A stretch of DNA of 64,000 nt from an uncultured Solirubrobacterales bacterium (GCA_903939845.1 CAJAIJ010000057.1:1-64000), one strand, 5' to 3'; positions 29,047 through 37,400 are shown, counted from the first letter of the stretch. Program-made: numbers and translations. The notes: a model not told the origin generated them from the letters alone.

Positions 29047-29271
29047 TCACTCCTCGGACTTGGAGTCCCCTTCTTCGACCTCGGTCTGGCCCGGGGCCTT
29101 CTTCCTCCGCCTGTAAGCCTCCCAGCCGCTGGCGATGGCTGCGACTACCGCTCCGACGATCGCCCAGGACCACCAGGGCATCTCCAGCCCCAAGAATCCG
29201 GCGATCACCCCGACCACGAGGCCAACCACCACGGACACGACGATCAGGGCCAGCCAGCTTCTACCGCTCAT
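29047..29271 (-). CDS. Small two-helix membrane protein
   Basis: A 74-residue protein. Two hydrophobic segments (WLALIVVSVVVGLVVGVIAG and WSWAIVGAVVAAIASGW) are followed by a basic patch YRRRKK and an acidic tail. There is no recognised family. The codon use and clean membrane pattern support a real gene. It is convergent with the sulfatase gene and is the last core gene before the island junction. Confidence 0.6.
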   Translation of the reverse strand: MSGRSWLALIVVSVVVGLVVGVIAGFLGLEMPWWSWAIVGAVVAAIASGWEAYRRRKKAPGQTEVEEGDSKSEE

Positions 29272-29550
29272 CCCCTCCAGCCTTCCTCCCGTGAGAGCCG
29301 CTCCCTGGCGACTTCATCTGCTTCGGACCCTTCACCCGAGTGAACGTATCAGAGGCTTCGAGACCTGTCATGGATCTTCCGATTGGGCCGAAGTGCCGGG
29401 GTTCAGTGGTCCCCGCCACGACGGATCCGAATCGCATCAGCGTGGGCCGGGAGTCCCACGTGGTCGGCAAGGCTGATCGGATCCTCAGCTGCTTCACCAA
29501 CCACCTCGGGCGAGTGCTTCCCGCCAGCAGTCGGGCCCAAATCCGGGCCC

Positions 29551-29584
29551 AAAAAAGGCCAAGCCCGTGAAAATCGGCTTGGCC
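29551..29584 (-). terminator. Rho-independent terminator left behind from tRNA-fMet
   Basis: On the minus strand GGCCAAGCC, a 10-base loop and GGCTTGGCC are followed by six T (29556-29551). It lies 15 bases beyond the truncated tRNA-fMet 3' half, exactly where the terminator of the original tRNA gene should sit. Confidence 0.85.
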
Positions 29585-29598
29585 AATGGTGAAGGGAA

Positions 29599-29641
29599 AT
29601 AGCGGGGGCAGGATTCGAACCTGCGACCTTCGGGTTATGAG
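29599..29641 (-). repeat. Left 43-bp att-like direct repeat: orphan 3' half of tRNA-fMet
   Basis: These 43 bases are identical to 46321-46363. They comprise the 3' half of an initiator tRNA (anticodon loop from CAU onward, T-stem TTCGAAT loop, acceptor strand), but at 29642 the sequence stops matching any tRNA 5' half. It is the scar expected at the distal end of an element that integrated into tRNA-fMet. Confidence 0.9.
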
Positions 29642-29920
29642 ATCTCTTCAGGCAGGTCTGTCGAGCACTGCACGGCTTCCCAGTGCGGCCTCGAGTGCTC
29701 TGAGGTGAGCTGAATTTCGCTCAGTTAGGTACCTGGGCTGGTACCACGGTCTTCGGGGAAGTCCGAGGTCGCTCGGGCCAGCGCTGGAAAGGCCGTACGA
29801 ACGCAACCACCCAACGACAACCTCTGCTTGATTCCAATCTGCCGTGTTCATTTTTCCGGGGGAAGATCAAAGTGTTGCTGAAAGCGGGGGAGTTCCAGGC
29901 TGACCGTAGCCGGGCTCCCA
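29642..29920. other. Gene-free left end of the island
   Basis: About 280 bases between the left repeat and the end of the large membrane-protein gene. A 67-codon reverse frame exists but has no family resemblance or credible context. No integrase remnant was recognised. Confidence 0.5.
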
Positions 29921-31303
29921 TCACTGGTTGGCCACCGACAGCAGATATAGACCGAGGCAGGTGAACGAGATCATCACGGCCAGCATCCAGTACTGCGACC
30001 TGGCGGCCGTCCGGTAGTCCTTCCATACGAACACCGCCCTGTCGTGAGCAAGAACCAGACCCAGAACGTGTCCGGTTACTAGGGCAACAAGCTGTACGTA
30101 CCAGACGGCATTGGTGCTCACAACGTTGTAATCGATGCCCGAGTTCGCCGTGCCGAAGAGGTTCGATCCACTCCCCAATGGATCCGAGAGCAGGTATGTG
30201 AACTGGGCCTGCTCCTGAAAGACGAAAAGGCTGAAGTAGTGAGCGACCAGGTAAGCCAGCGCGATCGGTATGAGTGTGTGAGCAAACCTTTCCCGCAAGA
30301 TGGCAAATGCCGGAGCGCCCGGGACACGAAGCATTCCCCTGACCCCCGCAAGGTAGATCAGGGCGACCAGTCCGATGCAGAGCAGCAGGAAGATGGTGTC
30401 GCCGCCGCGCACGGCTCCAGTGGTCCCAAGGCCGATGTCACCCAGCCGCTCCTGCAGCCACTCGATCGAACCCCGCAGAGCGCCTTCCTGGGCACCATCG
30501 AAAGTCGTCACTCCGATCGCCGAAACAACCAGCGCGAGGGAGCCGGGCACCGCAGCCCAACTCGTCGCGCCGGAGAAAGGTGCTCGACGGCCAATCGTCC
30601 GGTTGCGCACCTCGAAGACGGAAAGCTGGGAGAACATGTTGAAATACACCGAAAAGAACTCACCTCGTGAATTCCACTTTTCGACCCCGAAGATTCCCAT
30701 CATTACCATCGTGAATATCGAATAGGTGATCGTCGCCTGCGCAACCACTTCGGGTGAGAGAGTGACTGACACACCGGTTGAGCCGTAGATGATTTCGAGC
30801 CACACGAATGCAACCAGGCCGAGAGAAGCGGGCCATCTGCCCAGCCGCTCCGGGTAGGTGAGGTGCGGCACCGGTCGGCGCAGCACCGCGCGGGAAAGGT
30901 GCCCTGCTGTTCTCCCGATCGCCCTCCACGGGGAGAACGCCCGAAAGACATCCCCGAGCAGGACACTGACCACTGGAAAACCAAGCCAGACAGTCACGAA
31001 CACGAAGATCAGGGAGAAGTTCCTGTCGGGCGCTTCGGTTCCATTCAGTCCCGAATGGATGACGAGCCAAAGCAGGAAAACCCCAAGAGCCCCACCGATG
31101 AACTGCATCGGCGACGAAAGAAGAACGCGAGACAGGCGAGGGAGAACAGATCTCCAGTTCGGCTCTTCGAACTTCGGCTGCCTCCATGCAGCCGATAGTG
31201 CGAAGAACGAGACAACCAGGACGATCGCAGCCCCCCAGGCAAATAACCATGCCGGAATCGGCAGATCACCCTTGGAAACCAATGCGTGTGCGTAGAGGAA
31301 CAT
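29921..31303 (-). CDS. Polytopic membrane protein, fenitrothion-hydrolase FedB-like
   Basis: A 460-residue protein with about eleven hydrophobic segments. The conserved-looking parts are NFSLIFVFVTVWLGFPVVSV, RAFSPWRAIGR and YPERLGRWPASLGLVAFVWL. This layout matches proteins that databases label fenitrothion hydrolase, although most such homologues are unlikely to be pesticide enzymes. Several in-membrane His (VAHYFSLFVF, VTGHVLGLVLAHDRA) could bind metal. It is the last gene of the DsbA-VKOR-cupredoxin operon, 3 bases after the cupredoxin stop, so it probably works with that protein. Confidence 0.7.
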   Translation of the reverse strand: MFLYAHALVSKGDLPIPAWLFAWGAAIVLVVSFFALSAAWRQPKFEEPNWRSVLPRLSRVLLSSPMQFIGGALGVFLLWLVIHSGLNGTEAPDRNFSLIFVFVTVWLGFPVVSVLLGDVFRAFSPWRAIGRTAGHLSRAVLRRPVPHLTYPERLGRWPASLGLVAFVWLEIIYGSTGVSVTLSPEVVAQATITYSIFTMVMMGIFGVEKWNSRGEFFSVYFNMFSQLSVFEVRNRTIGRRAPFSGATSWAAVPGSLALVVSAIGVTTFDGAQEGALRGSIEWLQERLGDIGLGTTGAVRGGDTIFLLLCIGLVALIYLAGVRGMLRVPGAPAFAILRERFAHTLIPIALAYLVAHYFSLFVFQEQAQFTYLLSDPLGSGSNLFGTANSGIDYNVVSTNAVWYVQLVALVTGHVLGLVLAHDRAVFVWKDYRTAARSQYWMLAVMISFTCLGLYLLSVANQ

Positions 31304-31306
31304 CGG

Positions 31307-31759
31307 TCAGGGACTGACCTTAAGGCTCGCGATCGGAATCGCCGAGTTCTCCAGTTCGACTTCAAAAACCCCGCTGATGTCAGCCGGGAAAGCCAGCTTG
31401 ACCGTGCTTCCGGCGGATACTTCCTTGCTTTCGTCATAGCCATGGACGTGTATCTCTTCATCCACGTCCGACTGGACCTCGAAGCGGATCATGTCTCCTT
31501 CGTCGAACTCGAGTTCGAGTTCGCCGCCTTGAGGCTCTCCGTTCTTCACAACCACTTTCGGGACCGGAGGTGGCGATGGTTTTTCGGCGTTTGATCGCTC
31601 TGGCGAGTCGTTGCCAGTGGCACCGGTAGCGAGGGCAGGGGTAGATCCCGCGGTTTCATCAGCGTCCTTTGAATCATCTGGCCGAACGACAAAAAAGAGA
31701 GCCAGAACGGCAAGGACCAAGAACCCTCCGATGAAAAATCTCTTCGGTTCGAGATTCAC
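31307..31759 (-). CDS. Membrane-anchored cupredoxin-like protein
   Basis: A 150-residue protein. One N-terminal anchor (FFIGGFLVLAVLALFFVV) and a Ser/Pro-rich linker to about residue 65 lead to a beta-sandwich with IRFEVQSDVDEEIHVHGYD and FPADISGVFEVELEN. HVHGYD sits where cupredoxins carry a copper His, but the usual C-terminal Cys-His-Met cluster is not evident, so copper binding is uncertain. GTG 31759 follows AAAGGAG. It is tightly spaced before the large membrane protein. Confidence 0.75.
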   Translation of the reverse strand: MNLEPKRFFIGGFLVLAVLALFFVVRPDDSKDADETAGSTPALATGATGNDSPERSNAEKPSPPPVPKVVVKNGEPQGGELELEFDEGDMIRFEVQSDVDEEIHVHGYDESKEVSAGSTVKLAFPADISGVFEVELENSAIPIASLKVSP

Positions 31760-31786
31760 TGTGTACTCCTTTGATTTGAGACGGGG

Positions 31787-32101
31787 TTACGCGAGCGCCG
31801 CAATAATCAAAGGAGGTGGCCGGATAGCCAAAGCGTAGGCAATGAGCCTTCCGGTCCGACGTACGAGATTCAGTGAAGAGGGCACCGGTTCGGCCACCGG
31901 CCGGGCGTGGTTTCGGTCCCGGGAAATGCTCCTGATTCGAACGATGACCGTCTCGCCGGGGAAATACCCGAGGCTGAGGATCAGCAGGATTGCGATTGCC
32001 GGAGCCAGCGCCAGCGCGACGGAAGCAGAAATGGCCAGGAACGGCGCGCTGAGCACTGCAACGACTAGCGCGGTACCGAGATGTCGGCGGGGACTGGTCA
32101 T
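31787..32101 (-). CDS. Small membrane protein of the island operon
   Basis: A 104-residue protein. A long hydrophobic hairpin (residues 10-50, including LALAPAIAILLILSLGYFPG) is followed by an Arg/Pro-rich tail ending AIRPPPLIIAALA. Its ATG overlaps the VKOR stop (ATGA, 32098-32101), and the cupredoxin gene follows after 27 bases, so it belongs to the operon. There is no recognised family. Its constant place between VKOR and cupredoxin would be worth testing in other genomes. Confidence 0.65.
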   Translation of the reverse strand: MTSPRRHLGTALVVAVLSAPFLAISASVALALAPAIAILLILSLGYFPGETVIVRIRSISRDRNHARPVAEPVPSSLNLVRRTGRLIAYALAIRPPPLIIAALA

Positions 32102-32745
32102 GGGAGCGTTCTCCAATAATCCCAGAAAGCCTCGGCGATCAGGAGGACCACTGCCAGCAGACCGACGGTGAGGATCACGCCGTGGTAGCGAACCGCCATT
32201 TCGAGGGCCGGCTTCAAGGAAGCCGGAGTGCGAATGTTGCCGGACGAAAGATTGAAGAGAGTGACGTAGGTGAAGAGCGCAAATACCGCCACCCAAACAA
32301 CCATGCAGTACGGGCACAACGCTTCGATCCGGTAGAGGCTCTGGAAAATCAGCCAGCAGACGAACAGAAAAGCGAATGAAACTGCCGCCTGAATCGCCAG
32401 CCACGCGCGTCGGGGAAACTTGACCCCCAGGGCGACCGACGCACCCGCGATCGCAAGTGTGCCGAAGCCGACGATGCCGAGCAACGGGTTGGGGAACCCA
32501 AAAGCTTCAGCCTGGTCACTCTCCATGATCGATCCACAAGACAGGATCGGGTTGATCGAACAGCTGGGCACGTAGCCCGGATCGTTGATCAGCATCAACT
32601 TCTCCACCATCAGGATCACTGCCGCAGCGAATGCGACAAGCGACGCCAACGCGATGATCACCCCGATCGCACGACCGAGAAAGCGGGCCGAGTCTGCCGC
32701 GGCGCCCCTGCCTCCGATCTCGGCCAAGGACGGCTCCGTGCTCAT
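32098..32745 (-). CDS. Vitamin K epoxide reductase family protein (island copy)
   Basis: A 215-residue membrane protein with about five helices. The loop cysteines are in YVPSCSINPILSCGSIM and the active CPYC is in IEALCPYCMVVW. It would oxidise its DsbA partner and pass electrons to quinone. ATGA overlaps link it to the DsbA gene upstream and the small membrane gene downstream. It is a different lineage from the VKOR at 17647, which has CQWC and a CSTGGC loop. Confidence 0.9.
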   Translation of the reverse strand: MSTEPSLAEIGGRGAAADSARFLGRAIGVIIALASLVAFAAAVILMVEKLMLINDPGYVPSCSINPILSCGSIMESDQAEAFGFPNPLLGIVGFGTLAIAGASVALGVKFPRRAWLAIQAAVSFAFLFVCWLIFQSLYRIEALCPYCMVVWVAVFALFTYVTLFNLSSGNIRTPASLKPALEMAVRYHGVILTVGLLAVVLLIAEAFWDYWRTLP

Positions 32746-33389
32746 TTCTCTTCGAGAAGGGCATCGATCTTTTCACTGAGCATCTCGTACGAAGGCAGTG
32801 AAGGCAGCTCTTCACCGTTCAGGAAAATTGTAGGAGTTCCCTGGACGCCGAGGGCGTTGCCATCAGCCTGGTCCTTCGCGACTCGCTCGGCCGTTTTCGG
32901 GTCATTGACATCGTTGAGGAACTGTCGCTCGTCCAGTCCGAGTTCGCGGGCAAATTCCACAAAAAGGTCAGCTTTGGAGTCCTGGGACTCGCCCCACTCC
33001 CCCTGGGTTTCGTACATCTTCACGTACATCTCCTCAAAAGCGCCCTGCTTCGATGCCGCTTCGACCGCTTTCGCAGCGTTTTCGGAGTTGCTGTGACCCG
33101 GGAGCGGGAAATAGCGAATGGCAAAGTTGATCCTGCCGGCGTACTCCTCGCGAATCCGTTCCATGGTCGGGAACTGGGCCAGGCAGGCTTCACATTCGAA
33201 GTCGAGAAACTCCACGAGGTTGACCCGATCGTCTTCCGCAGTGGAGAGCATGTGCGAGTCAGCCCGGACGAGTTCAGGGTTCTCGGCAACCTCGGAACTG
33301 GCGGGCCCGCTCTCCAGCGAGAAAAACGTGATCCCTCCGAGAATCACCAGGAAAACGAGGGCGAGCGAGATCTTGGCATTCTGGGTCAT
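32742..33389 (-). CDS. DsbA-like thiol oxidoreductase, membrane-anchored
   Basis: A 215-residue protein. An N-terminal anchor (ISLALVFLVILGGITFF) precedes a thioredoxin-fold DsbA domain with active site CEAC in EFLDFECEACLAQFP and cis-Pro region GVQGTPTIFLNGEEL. It inserts disulfides in exported proteins, with the VKOR encoded next as its reoxidant. The ATG at 33389 is preferred over one 33 bases upstream because a BlaI-type operator ends just beyond that region. It is the first gene of a five-gene operon. Confidence 0.9.
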   Translation of the reverse strand: MTQNAKISLALVFLVILGGITFFSLESGPASSEVAENPELVRADSHMLSTAEDDRVNLVEFLDFECEACLAQFPTMERIREEYAGRINFAIRYFPLPGHSNSENAAKAVEAASKQGAFEEMYVKMYETQGEWGESQDSKADLFVEFARELGLDERQFLNDVNDPKTAERVAKDQADGNALGVQGTPTIFLNGEELPSLPSYEMLSEKIDALLEEK

Positions 33390-33425
33390 TGAGGAGCGGT
33401 CCTTTCTTGGTAGCCGCGACAATCC

Positions 33426-33442
33426 TACTATGTCCTGTAGTA
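33426..33442. promoter_or_regulatory. BlaI-type operator 1 (before DsbA operon)
   Basis: TACTATG-TCC-TGTAGTA, an imperfect 7-3-7 inverted repeat matching TACTACA-N3-TGTAGTA. It sits directly after the blaI stop codon and 37 bases before the DsbA start, so it can control the DsbA-VKOR-cupredoxin operon separately from the blaI operon. Confidence 0.7.
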
Positions 33443-33443
33443 G

Positions 33444-33842
33444 TCAGGACCCTTCGCCAGAGAGCTTCTTCAGCCGTTCCACTTCATCGGGTCCGCCCCC
33501 TGAAACCTGGCGGGCAAACTGAGCCAGAGCAATGTCCCCGTACTCACCCACAAGGGCATCAACCTCAGTCCTGGCCCGAGTCTCGAGGTAGTCGTGTCGC
33601 GAGATGCAGGGCCGGTAGAGGTCAGACTTGCTCTCTCTCCGGCGTTCGACGATGCCTTTTTTGTGCAGCCTCGAAAGGATCGTCATGAAGGTCGTATACG
33701 CACGCTGCTTGTCGCTCGAATTGTTGACCGTCCCGGTGACCTGCCTGACCGACACTTCATCGTCAGCTCTCCACACCGCCTCCATGACTTCCCGTTCAAG
33801 GTCGGAAAGTGCAGGGGCCTGCTGTGCCGGTTCTCGAGTCAC
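33444..33842 (-). CDS. BlaI/MecI/CopY family repressor
   Basis: A 132-residue protein. The winged helix LSDLEREVMEAVWRADDEVS and AYTTFMTILSRLHKKGIVER, followed by YRPCISRHDYLETRA with the BlaR-type cleavage region, is characteristic of BlaI/MecI. The C-terminal dimerisation helix is present. GTG 33842 lies 15 bases after the M56 peptidase gene. The three TACTACA-type palindromes in the island (33426, 37356, 45553) are its likely targets. No beta-lactamase gene is nearby. Confidence 0.9.
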   Translation of the reverse strand: MTREPAQQAPALSDLEREVMEAVWRADDEVSVRQVTGTVNNSSDKQRAYTTFMTILSRLHKKGIVERRRESKSDLYRPCISRHDYLETRARTEVDALVGEYGDIALAQFARQVSGGGPDEVERLKKLSGEGS

Positions 33843-33857
33843 AACTTCACCGTACCT

Positions 33858-34784
33858 TCATCGGAGCTGGAAACTGGGTCTGGACAGGAACGCAAGTGCC
33901 GCGAGGACCATCGGCGTGAGTGTCAGGATTAACAGGCAGACGTGCAGGCCAAGAGCTTCGAAGCCAACCGGAACGCTGGTAATCAGTTCCACGGCGATGA
34001 CTGGCGCGGAAAGTAGCGCCGTGAGGGCGACAAGCGTGGTGAACACTGTGGATCTAGCTGGCGCCCAGGAGTGGACATTTCCCGAAAGGTCGTCGATCCG
34101 GTCGGAGCTGTTCTCCGACATCGAAGAGGCGCTTTCGCCGGCAGGAAATGCCAGAAGTGCGTCAGCAACATCGCTCTGTCCGGCACGTGCTGCGGCAGCC
34201 GCTGCCCGATCGGCGCGTATCTCCGCAAGCGCAAGATACTTCTGGCCTACCGGACCGAGAGCCGGAAAAAAGAAGAAGCTCTGCGCGAGAGTCCTGGTGA
34301 TTGCCTTGCGCAGCGGATCACGATTGAGCCGGTGCTGCTCTTCGTGAACAACGGCGACCCGAAGCGTCGCCGGCGGCAGGTCGTTCACGGCCGCACGGCT
34401 CAGGTAGATCGCAGGCTGGATGAGGCCGGCACAGAAAGCCAGATGTCGATCGTCTTCGAAAACCCGGCAGGTGTGCCCTTCAACCAGCACTTTCTCGGAA
34501 ACACGCTTGAGGCCACGCACACTCTGAGCTGCGCCCCGCAACCTCCAAAGACTGCGAGTAAGCCTCGCGAGGACGAAAATCCCGGCGATCCCGACCGCCG
34601 CAAAAAGAAGCCAGCCGACGGAAAGCCTTGCCAGGACCAATCCGCAGCAGGCTTCGAGAAGCGATCCAGGCGAGGACCCGACGATGAGCGAACCGACAAG
34701 CGCAAATATCGAGAAGAGCATCGAGATGAACCCAAGAAAACCAAGAAGCGCGAACGCAGCTGATGTCGTGAGAACCGGTCGCAT
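33858..34784 (-). CDS. M56 family membrane metallopeptidase (BlaR-like, no sensor domain)
   Basis: A 308-residue protein with two N-terminal helices, a cytoplasmic zinc protease domain and two C-terminal helices. The zinc motif is HEEQH in VAVVHEEQHRLNRDP, with the downstream Glu in LALAEIRADRAAAAA. It lacks the extracellular penicillin-binding domain of BlaR1/MecR1, as in the mycobacterial Rv1845c type, so its inducer is unknown. It would cleave the BlaI encoded next. The ATG at 34784 lies 4 bases after the ATPase stop. Confidence 0.87.
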   Translation of the reverse strand: MRPVLTTSAAFALLGFLGFISMLFSIFALVGSLIVGSSPGSLLEACCGLVLARLSVGWLLFAAVGIAGIFVLARLTRSLWRLRGAAQSVRGLKRVSEKVLVEGHTCRVFEDDRHLAFCAGLIQPAIYLSRAAVNDLPPATLRVAVVHEEQHRLNRDPLRKAITRTLAQSFFFFPALGPVGQKYLALAEIRADRAAAAAARAGQSDVADALLAFPAGESASSMSENSSDRIDDLSGNVHSWAPARSTVFTTLVALTALLSAPVIAVELITSVPVGFEALGLHVCLLILTLTPMVLAALAFLSRPSFQLR

Positions 34785-34788
34785 TGAG

Positions 34789-36918
34789 TCAGCGTATTGA
34801 AGGTGGACGGCGAAGCAGCCGCAGTCCATTCAAAGTAACCAGTAGGGAGATACCCATATCCACTGCGATGGCAGTCACCAGAGTCACAAAACCAAGCGGT
34901 GCCAGCACCACGAATATCGCTTTGCTGAACAACGAGACGGAAACGTTCTGCTTCATCACGAAAACCGCCTTGCGGCTCAAAGAGATCGCATCGGGAAGCC
35001 GTGTGAGATCGTCCCCCATGAGTGCGACATCAGCAGAGTCGAGGGCGACGTCGCTACCTGCCGCCCCCATTGCCACCCCGACTGTGGATCCCGCGAGGGC
35101 GGGTGAATCGTTCACTCCGTCTCCAACCATCAGCGTGGGCCCGATTTCCGACTCAAGGTCGCGGACGACCCCCAGCTTCTCCTCGGGCAGAAGACCCGAA
35201 CGCCAGTTGCTGATTCCTGTGCGCCTCGAAATCGACCTGGCAACCGGTTCGCTGTCCCCCGTGAGCATCACTACTTCGTCGATGCCGAGCCGGTCCTCGA
35301 GCGCTTTCACCGCCGTAGCTGCTTCTTTCCGTGGCTCGTCGGCAAGGCCGAACACCGCCAAGACATGTTCCCCTTCGCCGAGGACGATGGCGGTCTCCCC
35401 CCTCCTCTGGGCTTTCTCGAACTCCGCTGGAAGTCGTGCAGCACGTTCAGCTGCCATGCGTGGTCCACCCGCCCAGAGGTTTCGTCCATCAACATTCGCT
35501 GATGCTCCCCGGCCTGGCATGGCTTCGAAATCCGAAACGGAAAGTGCAGAAGGGCTCATGCCCGATGCTGCCCTGACGATGGCTTGGCCCAGGGGGTGCT
35601 CAGAACCTTTTTCGAGGGCTGCCATCAATCTCAGGGGGCTGTCGTCATTCATCCCTTGCGACGAATAGATGCTGACTACCGCCGGGCGTGCCCGGGTGAG
35701 GGTTCCTGTCTTGTCAAGCGCGACGGCTTTCACCGAGGCGAGGTCTTCCAGTACCTGCCCGCCCTTGATCAGGACGCCGATCCTGGCTGCCCCACCGATC
35801 GCGGCGACCACGCTCGCCGGCACCGAGATCACCAACGCACACGGGCAGGCCACTATCAGCAGAGCCAGTGCGCGATAGAACCATTCATCGAAGGATCCGC
35901 CGGCAAGGGTGGGAATTACGGCTACCAAGACTGCGGCAAGCAGAACGATCGGTGTGTAGATCCGGGCGAACCGGTCCACGAATCGTTCAGAAGGGGCACG
36001 GCTTCCCTGTGCGTCTGACACCAGTCGGGTCACCTGGGCAAGGGTTGAGTCTTCGGCTCCGGAGGTGGTGCGCATGGTGAATGACCCTGCGATATTGAGC
36101 GTGCCGGCGTAAACCGGTTCCCCCGCTTCCTTGTCAACCGGCACCGATTCCCCGGTAAGCGTGGATTCGTCGACGCTCGAGTGCCCTCGAGCGATCTCTC
36201 CGTCCAGGGGCAGACGTTCTCCCGGACGGATCACAAGCAACGAGCCGATGGTTATCTCTTCCACCGGCATCGAGACCTCTTCTGAACCCTGGACGACTTG
36301 TGCGGTTGAGGGTGCCAGATCCCGCAGAGATTCGACTGAGCGTCTGCTGCGTTCGAGCGCGAGTTCCTCGAGAGCATTGCCGACCGCGAAGAGGACTACG
36401 ACCCAGGCAGCTTCGGCGTAGTCACCGATCGCCACAGCGCCAACCGAGGCAAGTGCCATCAATACGTTCATGTCGAGGGCCCGCTGTCGGAGAGCGGCGA
36501 TCGCCGAGATTGCGATTCCCCAACCACCGGTGGCCATGGTCATCAGAAAGAGCGTTCCGCTTACCTGGTCGGGAAGATTCGTCAGCGACGCGACGACCGC
36601 GACTCCCAGAAGTACGATCGCGACCATCGTGGAGAAAGTTCGTGAACTCTGCCGCCAGAAAGGAAGTTTTGCGCCTCTCGGCTCTGATGCGAGCTGCGCT
36701 GTGTAACCGGCCTTTCTGACTGCCCGTTGAACCTGATCAGATGAGGCAGGACCTTCGACGATCATGGTCGCGTTGCCGATAGAAACACTCGCCGAACTAA
36801 CGCCGTCAACTTTCGACACAACTTTTTCCACAGTTGCCGCGCAAGCGGCGCAGTCCATCCCGCCGACGCGGAACCGGGTCCCTTCTACCTCAGGATCTCT
36901 CAGGGCATTCGTGGTCAC
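34789..36918 (-). CDS. P1B-type heavy-metal ATPase (Zn/Cd/Pb type)
   Basis: A 709-residue ATPase. It has an N-terminal HMA domain with GMDCAAC, transmembrane CPC in LLIVACPCALVIS, phosphorylation site DKTGTLT, SEHPLG, the GDGVNDSPAL hinge, and the last helix AVDMGISLLVTLNGLRLL. The Asp in that helix and the CPC motif assign it to the P1B-2 (CadA/ZntA) group exporting Zn, Cd or Pb. Its ATG overlaps the arsR-type stop (ATGA), so it is the effector of that regulator. Confidence 0.93.
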   Translation of the reverse strand: MTTNALRDPEVEGTRFRVGGMDCAACAATVEKVVSKVDGVSSASVSIGNATMIVEGPASSDQVQRAVRKAGYTAQLASEPRGAKLPFWRQSSRTFSTMVAIVLLGVAVVASLTNLPDQVSGTLFLMTMATGGWGIAISAIAALRQRALDMNVLMALASVGAVAIGDYAEAAWVVVLFAVGNALEELALERSRRSVESLRDLAPSTAQVVQGSEEVSMPVEEITIGSLLVIRPGERLPLDGEIARGHSSVDESTLTGESVPVDKEAGEPVYAGTLNIAGSFTMRTTSGAEDSTLAQVTRLVSDAQGSRAPSERFVDRFARIYTPIVLLAAVLVAVIPTLAGGSFDEWFYRALALLIVACPCALVISVPASVVAAIGGAARIGVLIKGGQVLEDLASVKAVALDKTGTLTRARPAVVSIYSSQGMNDDSPLRLMAALEKGSEHPLGQAIVRAASGMSPSALSVSDFEAMPGRGASANVDGRNLWAGGPRMAAERAARLPAEFEKAQRRGETAIVLGEGEHVLAVFGLADEPRKEAATAVKALEDRLGIDEVVMLTGDSEPVARSISRRTGISNWRSGLLPEEKLGVVRDLESEIGPTLMVGDGVNDSPALAGSTVGVAMGAAGSDVALDSADVALMGDDLTRLPDAISLSRKAVFVMKQNVSVSLFSKAIFVVLAPLGFVTLVTAIAVDMGISLLVTLNGLRLLRRPPSIR

Positions 36919-37283
36919 GCTGACATCGCTTTCTGCGGGTCTCCGGCAACGGCCCTGAGCAAGTCCACACCCGGTTTGGTCAGCGAATAGAGCACCATCC
37001 GTCCGTCTTTTCGTGAGGACGCCAAGCCGGCGTTACGAAGCAGCCTGACGTGATGGGAAACGATCTTGTCCTGGCGCCCGACGATCCAGGAAAGGTCGCA
37101 GACACACAACTCCCCGCCTTGATCCAGGGCCATCGCAATGCCGAGGCGGCTGGGATCCGAGAGTGCTTTGGCCCGCAGGGCACTGGCCTCAAGGATTTCC
37201 AGCTCTGGCAAAGAACCCCGGAGGCTTTCCGCTTTTGGAAGGTCCAGGCAGAGCAGTTCGCAGGTTTCTTCGGTTGATGTCAT
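36915..37283 (-). CDS. ArsR/SmtB-family metal sensor
   Basis: A 122-residue protein with the winged helix ALRAKALSDPSRLGIAMALD and QDKIVSHHVRLLRNAGLASS. GGELCVCDLSW in the alpha-3 region has the Cys-x-Cys of CadC/CmtR-type sensors of Cd, Pb or Zn, and an N-terminal ETCELLC adds cysteines as in CadC. It is the first gene of the ATPase-M56-BlaI operon. A palindrome at 37298-37309 immediately upstream is its probable operator. Confidence 0.9.
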   Translation of the reverse strand: MTSTEETCELLCLDLPKAESLRGSLPELEILEASALRAKALSDPSRLGIAMALDQGGELCVCDLSWIVGRQDKIVSHHVRLLRNAGLASSRKDGRMVLYSLTKPGVDLLRAVAGDPQKAMSA

Positions 37284-37309
37284 TCTTAGATTCTAACATT
37301 CTTACGAAT
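37281..37309. promoter_or_regulatory. ArsR/SmtB-type operator region
   Basis: ATTC-TTAC-GAAT at 37298-37309 is an inverted repeat, and CATTCTTA occurs twice at 37281-37288 and 37297-37304. The site starts at the ATG of the arsR-type gene, typical for an autoregulated metal sensor. Confidence 0.6.
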
Positions 37310-37355
37310 ATTGTCGAAACGGCCTCGGCGAAACAATTTGTCCCGGAGAGGGTTC

Positions 37356-37372
37356 TACTACATCCTGTCGTA
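37356..37372. promoter_or_regulatory. BlaI-type operator 2 (between ArsR operon and M23 gene)
   Basis: TACTACA-TCC-TGTCGTA, a 7-3-7 inverted repeat with one mismatch. It lies 73 bases from the arsR start and 29 bases before the ydaO riboswitch, so it could control both directions: the operon that encodes BlaI itself and the M23 peptidase. Confidence 0.65.
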
Positions 37373-37400
37373 CAACCCGTTACAGTCACACTTAATGAAA

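Noticed and set aside
29648-29851. Reverse-strand 67-codon frame next to the left repeat as a possible integrase remnant
   Set aside because: No recombinase catalytic residues (R, H, Y pattern) or similarity could be seen.
33444-34784. Classical beta-lactam resistance locus
   Set aside because: BlaI and an M56 peptidase are present, but there is no beta-lactamase, no PBP gene and no sensor domain on the peptidase.
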